From the NCBI RefSeq assembly GCF_009870125.1, contig NC_046680.1:3658001-3722000 (forward strand): a stretch of DNA of 64,000 nt. Direction: 5' to 3'. The position numbers were made by a program, and so were the translations under genes. This document shows, in pieces, positions 58,731-64,000 of the stretch (positions are counted from its first letter, which is position 1; every line of letters starts with the position of its first letter). The notes below the pieces were generated by a model. The model was not told the origin of the DNA. It saw only the letters and a list, made by a program, of their open reading frames with translations, and did not search any database. The DNA is from Drosophila pseudoobscura. Its lineage: Eukaryota > Arthropoda > Insecta > Diptera > Drosophilidae.

Positions 58731-59736
58731 GGAAGGAAATCATAAAGAACAAAGAAAAAGAAAAATGCTGGCGATTCATTGACAAACATTCAGAGCTTGT
58801 AGTGGCACATGCTTCTATGACATTTAATACGATTCTTGCTATCCAATTGCTTTTCTGCGATTTACTAAACCTACAAGCAAAAAGGTATTAAAACTTTTCA
58901 AAGGGGCTGGAAAAAGTTTTAATATTTAACAAATTGATAGATACCCAATGTCGATGTGCCATTAAATTATGGGCAGCTACATTATTTAGTATTTACCGAA
59001 TTAAAATATTTTAATATGTTGAAATCCGAATTAGGGCGCGCACACGCTCACTGTAAAAATAGACATATAGTACATATATACATAATACGTTTTATTTATG
59101 AAAAGGTACAGTACATGCAACAAACATTTATAATAATATTCAATAAATGCAGTTGAAAAAACCAGATATGACTTTTTGGAAATTTTAGCTTATGGGTATT
59201 TATCTGAGACATATGTATTTCTGTAGGTATCGAAATAAAGGCTGCACATTCATATAAAACTCTGTCATTGTATAACTAAAGCAATTACATTTGGATGATG
59301 CAATTCCCTCACGAATCAGTTCCCCTATGAACATACTTCCATGTGTATGTGGGTCATGTATACCTAGAGCCACAAGAAATTTAATTACCATAGACTCACC
59401 CGCACCGCTCTGGCTGCGTAATGAGCAAAAAGACTGAGCACTTACTCGTAAAATGCTTCCTTAAACAATAAATGCAAAATAAAAAAGTACATGCTCAGAG
59501 CTGTACACCATACACCATCTTCCGCAGCTCACATTGATTTTAATTGATGACAACAGACAGTGGTATTTTTATATAAGGGCCATCCACCTACAGCATTGCT
59601 TAAACTCAAAATTTAAACAACAAAAAACAGAGTGCCTGCTAATTGTATTAGTGCTTGTGCGCAGGCAGCACAGCCATTTAAATTTCTGACATACGGCCAA
59701 AAAGGACACACAAGCTTCCAGAAGTTTTGGCCCGCA
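58731..59736. other. 3' region between RYamide and METTL25-like genes
   Basis: Convergent gene ends. Candidate AATAAA near 59140 on plus. No further gene is seen. Confidence 0.5.
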
Positions 59737-61205
59737 TTAGGACAACTTTTCAGCAACCAGAACGTGGCATCGAGGCGATACTTCCTCATCAAGCAATTTT
59801 TCATATCGCACCCTGACATTCACTTTATGTTCGGCAGCAGCTTCCTGAAGATAACACAACCGGTCAAATAATATCACGTTCTCACAGAGCTTCTAAATAA
59901 TTCAAAAACAAGCCGCTAATCATTTTATGAATAAGTTAAGTAAAATCGCAAATTCATTACCTGCATGGCTGTCTGCAAGCATTGCAAAGCTTCAGCTAGA
60001 CGGGGACCCTGTTTATCGGTGTATTTGTCGCTTATTGCTATAAAGCGCGTTTTGTGTGTAGGTTGCCACTCTAGCGGAGCGCCTGTCTCCTTTGAGAACA
60101 ACTGAAATTTTCTCACTATCTCCCAAAATGCATCCTGATTTTCATGAGACGGAAGGATACCCTTTTTTGGTTTTACCAATTCATTTGAGTGTCGAACGGA
60201 ATCCGCCAGTGCACGCGTGTACATCTGATCTCCGTGCTCAGCGTGTTCTTCGTAACTTGTTCGCCGCCAGCGAGCACGCGTTTGTTGGCATGCTAGTCTA
60301 AGAAATGGACGATTAAGATATAATTCTGTTTTACATGCTTCTACCGCCTTGCGCAAGGCAATGCTAAGCGGAAAATTTACAAAATTAGGCTGATCAGTGC
60401 TATTAACTCCCCCGCCAGCAGACTGCAAAGCTAATTTGTGGTAACAACAGGGCATAATGTGAAGACTTCGCACACGATCCATTTTCAAAAATAATCGCAT
60501 TGCGTTAATACTCAAATCCGCACAAGCATGCAAGCCTATTATCGACATAGATTTCACCTCCAAGAAGCCGTTATTTTTCGCTAGAGCCAGTGAGTGTGTG
60601 TCGATATAAGCCCCTGAGTCAGCGTCAACATATTTTTGCTGGTAGCTAATTGACTTTGTGGCTGCCGATGGTAACCACTGACGACACCGGCTACGTGCCG
60701 CCTCCACTCGTGTTTCATCTGCTTCCAATCCAAGTATAGAGCGATTTGGGTCCAGTTCGTATAATGCTTGACTTAGATAGCCCAATCCTGAACCCAAGTC
60801 AACCAAAATTTGCTCGTTTAGGCATTGAGTGTGAATGTGAGTGGCAAAATGTTTGATTTCATGCTGTTTTTTTGTCGATATCCTGCGCTTACTGGTGGTT
60901 TGGCGTCCCGTTACTTCGAAAAAGCTGTGGTCGAAAGTTTCTTTTGGTGTCAGAGAGGCCAGATTTTTCCGGAAGCTTAATAATGATGTGGGGAAAGAGT
61001 CCAAGTTCTCGTAAATAAATGGAAATTCATTAAGCTTTTCGTTTGATACTGCAAGAAAATAGTTTTTCATATCCAGCGGCATTGATTCTATTGAAACAAG
61101 ACATTCTGTGTTGGCTTTGCGATAAACCCAGGAGTAGGAACTCAAAAAATCGACTACTGATTCGAAATACTTCTCAGGATTGGTAAAAGTGTTGGGCATG
61201 GCCAT
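59737..61205 (-). CDS. METTL25-like putative methyltransferase, two exons
   Basis: Exon 1 is 61205-59961 and exon 2 is 59892-59737, phase 0, with a 68-bp GT/AG intron; together 466 residues. A central S-adenosylmethionine-binding motif is visible: ILVDLGSGLGYLSQAL (133-148) followed by the acidic end ILGLEAD. Before it stands RRISTKKQHEIKHFA, like the MSxKKxHE segment of METTL25/RRNAD1 proteins. After it come SIIGLHACADLS and IMPCCYHKL, typical of the same family. The C-terminus in exon 2 (LLFDRLCYLQE, then SPRCHVLVAEK) matches the family end. The substrate is not known from the sequence. Start at MAMPNTF; a CAG-less TTAG just upstream could be an acceptor for a 5' non-coding exon. METTL25 and its paralogue METTL25B/RRNAD1 cannot be told apart here. 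Confidence 0.87.
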
Positions 61206-61251
61206 TTCTAAGGGATAAAAAAGATAGAAAAATGTAATATTATTTTTCCAC

Positions 61252-61257
61252 TTTATT
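61252..61257 (-). terminator. Candidate polyadenylation signal of the presequence protease gene
   Basis: AATAAA on minus, about 200 bp past the stop codon near 61454 and only about 47 bp before the METTL25-like start codon. Confidence 0.45.
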
Positions 61258-61453
61258 TAGCTACTAATATTTTTACATAGTACATATACTATACATATAA
61301 ATATTTAACAAAAGTGAAACACATCGTCTTAACCTTCCATTAAGGAAATACATCGAAATAACAACAATGGATTTATGATGGGTGGCTGAAAAAGTATGAA
61401 AAAGTCTTCCTACGGATATTTTTGAGAACAGTAAAAATTTTAAATACGAATAT

Positions 61454-63977
61454 CTATGCTATGATTTTCCATTTCTGACTAGTTTCCAGTTCCAAACTTT
61501 CATTGGCTGGTCCCAAAATGCATTTTCCATAATTTTTTGATTTCTCCTTAAAGTAACGTTCAATCACGTCGTGGAGTTCATCAATAGTTATAGATAGCAT
61601 TCGAGAGCGATATTTCACAAACATCTCTTGCGATACTTCATACAAGAAATAATCAATCCCAATATTTCCGGGTGCAATTGGCGAGTCCAGCTGCTGTAGT
61701 ACTCCGAGTTTCGCCTCAAATAAGGCCTGCTGATCAATCTTACTTTCCGAATGCAACCACTCATATGTTTTTTCAAACGCATCTAGCGTTTTTGTGGAAT
61801 GGGGGTCACGATAGCTATAGAAGCTAAAAATTCCATCTGAACTTATCTTAGCGCCCGCTCCGTAGGCCCCATTCTGTTCGCGAACCACAGGCAGAAGATA
61901 CTTAGCCGACACAAGCTTGGCAAGAACGCGCAATGTGGGATGATCTTTATGCAAATATGGGACTGCAAAGAATGCTTTTGCACAGTAGTTCACTGGTATG
62001 TTCATGAGGTATTGTTGACAGCTCGGATGTAAGAGTGTAATTTCGCTACTCTCATTCGTTTTTTCTAGAGTGGACAATGTCCCCAAAAAATTCTTCAAAT
62101 GTTCTAAGGCCGTTGGTAGGTATGATTCTGAGCTGTTGATAGCTACACGCATATTGCTCTTATTAAAAACCTTTGTGCCTATTGACTTTAACTGGTCTCG
62201 AATGTCCGCAGTGTTGTTTTTCTGCACAAAATTCTTCATGAAATCTATGTGATCAACTCCTGATAACAGAGACTTCAATTTACTTGCATTACTAACTAAC
62301 GCTGCCGCTCCTAACATAGCGTATAAGTGACCAGAGCTAGCGATGCCTATTGATATATTGGATATGTAGTTTTCAATAAGCATTTTCAGACGGTCCGTGT
62401 CTTCAAGCTTAAAGTTTCGCAGCAAATCTTGGCACAGTAAAAACATATCAGGCACATTTTTATCTAGTGCATGTGTTGTCATCATCAAGCTCAGCCGGTA
62501 GCTTTTGGCGTCTTCAACATTTTCGACGAAATTTAACTTGAAGTCAATTCCAGCAGTCTTAGAGAGTACGAGTTTGTCAAATTCACGAAAATCATGCTGG
62601 GTGGTTCCCATGTCATTGATAATATTGCAAAATAATGGTACGAGCTTTACTTCATCTTCACTCAGACCAGTTATATTAAATAGACATTTAAAATAAGTAA
62701 TCTCGTTGGTCGGAACTTTGCAAATTTGAGTTTGAACTTCTTCAATAGTTTGGATGCTTAACTTTGGCCAATTCGGTGACTTCTTCACATCGCTAAGCGT
62801 AAGACAGGGCAAAAGTTCAGTATTCGGTGCAGCCTTTTGAGAGGCGTCCAATTTCAACCCATTCTGATATATTTTTTCCAACTTTTCATTATCGAGCGCA
62901 CTAGTTTTCTGCTCTAGCATTTCCAATTCAGCCTGTTTAAAGTTTTCCTCGTACAACTCGTCAGGCGACATCGTAAGTGTAAGTTTGTGCGAATTATTTA
63001 CAAAATATGTGTTCATTTTTTCTTGGAAATAATTCTTATTCTGCCTTAAACAAGTTCGCAGCCCTGCTATCATATCCGAAACCCGAAGGTTGCTAACTAC
63101 ATCGCCATCATGGTTCCAAAGTGCTGTTGAGTTAAATAACAAAGCATTGCCAAAATGTGGACTTTGATGTTTTAGTGATAATTCAAGATTATGGAGAATA
63201 CTTTCTACATGTTGGGACTCAAATCCCTCTTTCATGGCTTTGCATATAGTTTGGCTAAAGATGTCGTTGAATTTTTTGAATTCTTCAACACGCAGGTCTT
63301 GCAACCCCACAACGAATGCCGTATCCTTGGTGTCTGAAGAATACCCTGTACTCTGGTTGTAGCCCCCGGAAAAGTTTGGTTCTATTAGGCTCTTGTAAAA
63401 GGCAGAGTTAGGTCCACGGATCAATATTTCGGATAGGACTTTTAATTCAAAGGTTTCTTGTATGTTGGTCATGTCGCACATAAGCACAGCAATGGCAATT
63501 TGGTTCTGTCGATCAAAAGCAGCGCCCATATTGTCCAGTCTGCTGGAAATGTGTACATGCCGTGGCTGTGACCATCGCGGTTGTAGCGGGATACGGCTAT
63601 AAGAGTTGTCTACTCTGGTGTGCAGAGATAAATATTCTTTATCAATAAGCGAGAGGGTCTTTGTCAAATCGAAAGAACCATAAGAGTATACACGGGCGTT
63701 ACTTGGATGATAATATTTGCGATGGAACTCAATTAAATCCGTGTGCGTTAATTTGGGTATCTCCAATGGATTTCCTCCGGATACATGTCCATACGTGTGG
63801 TCGGGTAAAATATTATTAAGGAGATTCTGTCCAAAAACCAAAGAGTTCTCCGAAAACGCGCCTTTCATTTCATTATAAACCACACCCTTGATGACCAGTT
63901 CAGACTTCCGATTATGTAATTCCTTGTTCTCTAATCGCCAACCCTCTTGAAGAAAATCCAAATACGCAAGGTTAGGG
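61454..63977 (-). CDS. Presequence protease (PITRM1/PreP), C-terminal exon, cut by window edge
   Basis: Mitochondrial-matrix M16C zinc metallopeptidase that degrades cleaved presequences. The last exon codes for about 840 residues. It starts at an acceptor (TTATTATAG on minus, AG at 63979-63978) with PNLAYLDFLQEGWRLE, then GVVYNEMKGAFSE, HTYGHVSGGNPLEIPKLTH, FHRKYYHPSNARVYSYGSFD, the M16C middle domain, and near the C-terminus a REQNGAYGAGAKISSDG segment with the RxxxxxYG type of substrate-binding residues. The HxxEH metal motif lies upstream, outside the window. The residues before the acceptor (MKILYY) would be intron, although the frame stays open to 63997. The frame is intact. Confidence 0.93.
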
Positions 63978-64000
63978 CTATAATAAAGAATTTTCAATAT

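Noticed and set aside
63978..63997. Start codon of the presequence protease frame at the window edge
   Set aside because: The Met lies in what looks like intron upstream of an acceptor; the family has several hundred residues more at the N-terminus, including the metal-binding motif.
1..64000. tRNA, rRNA or CRISPR arrays
   Set aside because: I saw no cloverleaf with A/B boxes, no rRNA signature, and no regularly spaced repeats; the DNA is eukaryotic in gene structure.

Overview
The window reads as pericentromeric or otherwise heterochromatin-rich DNA from a Drosophila-like fly. Fly-type genes with short introns (a PPM1G-type phosphatase, an RYamide neuropeptide precursor, a METTL25-like protein, a presequence protease) sit beside about 45 kb of nested transposon debris. 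A dispersed repeat seen in five places resembles one I associate with the Drosophila obscura group. That species-group guess is from memory and not proven here.

Layout: 1-10.8 kb is repeats: a tri-modular dispersed repeat, old LINE pieces, and a BEL/Pao LTR element (2101-8652) with two near-identical LTRs and a 5-bp target duplication, itself split by a CR1-like LINE ('family A'). 11.7-14.1 kb is a four-exon PP2C gene on the minus strand with a cluster of ATCGAT motifs upstream. 14.7-16.4 kb holds no gene but has a perfect 32-bp palindrome and then a hAT remnant. 16.76-27.64 kb is a second BEL/Pao element (minus strand) split by a different CR1-like LINE ('family B'). 27.7-36.3 kb is a mosaic of family A LINE pieces, Tc1-like and hAT scraps, the tri-modular repeat and LOA-like LINE pieces. 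37.8-46.6 kb is a nest: a LINE of another family ('D') carrying a young family A copy with an intact 755-residue reading frame and a 726-bp foldback transposon with 7-bp target duplications. 46.7-49.2 kb has more BEL and repeat fragments.

From about 49.6 kb onward the sequence is mostly single-copy. It contains a TATA/Inr promoter with a splice donor (50.37-50.51 kb), a secreted Ala/Gln-rich protein gene (minus, 56.5-57.2 kb), the RYamide gene (plus, 58.0-58.7 kb), a METTL25-like gene (minus, 59.7-61.2 kb) and the C-terminal exon of a presequence protease (minus, 61.45 kb to the window edge).

The host genes do not form one pathway; they are ordinary neighbours. The strongest unusual items are the foldback element, the two almost identical family A LINE copies, the shared junction of two distant repeat copies, the clean in-frame gag/protease deletion of the first BEL element, and the possible distant promoter for RYamide. 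All comparisons were made by eye; family names rest on protein motifs, not on database searches.
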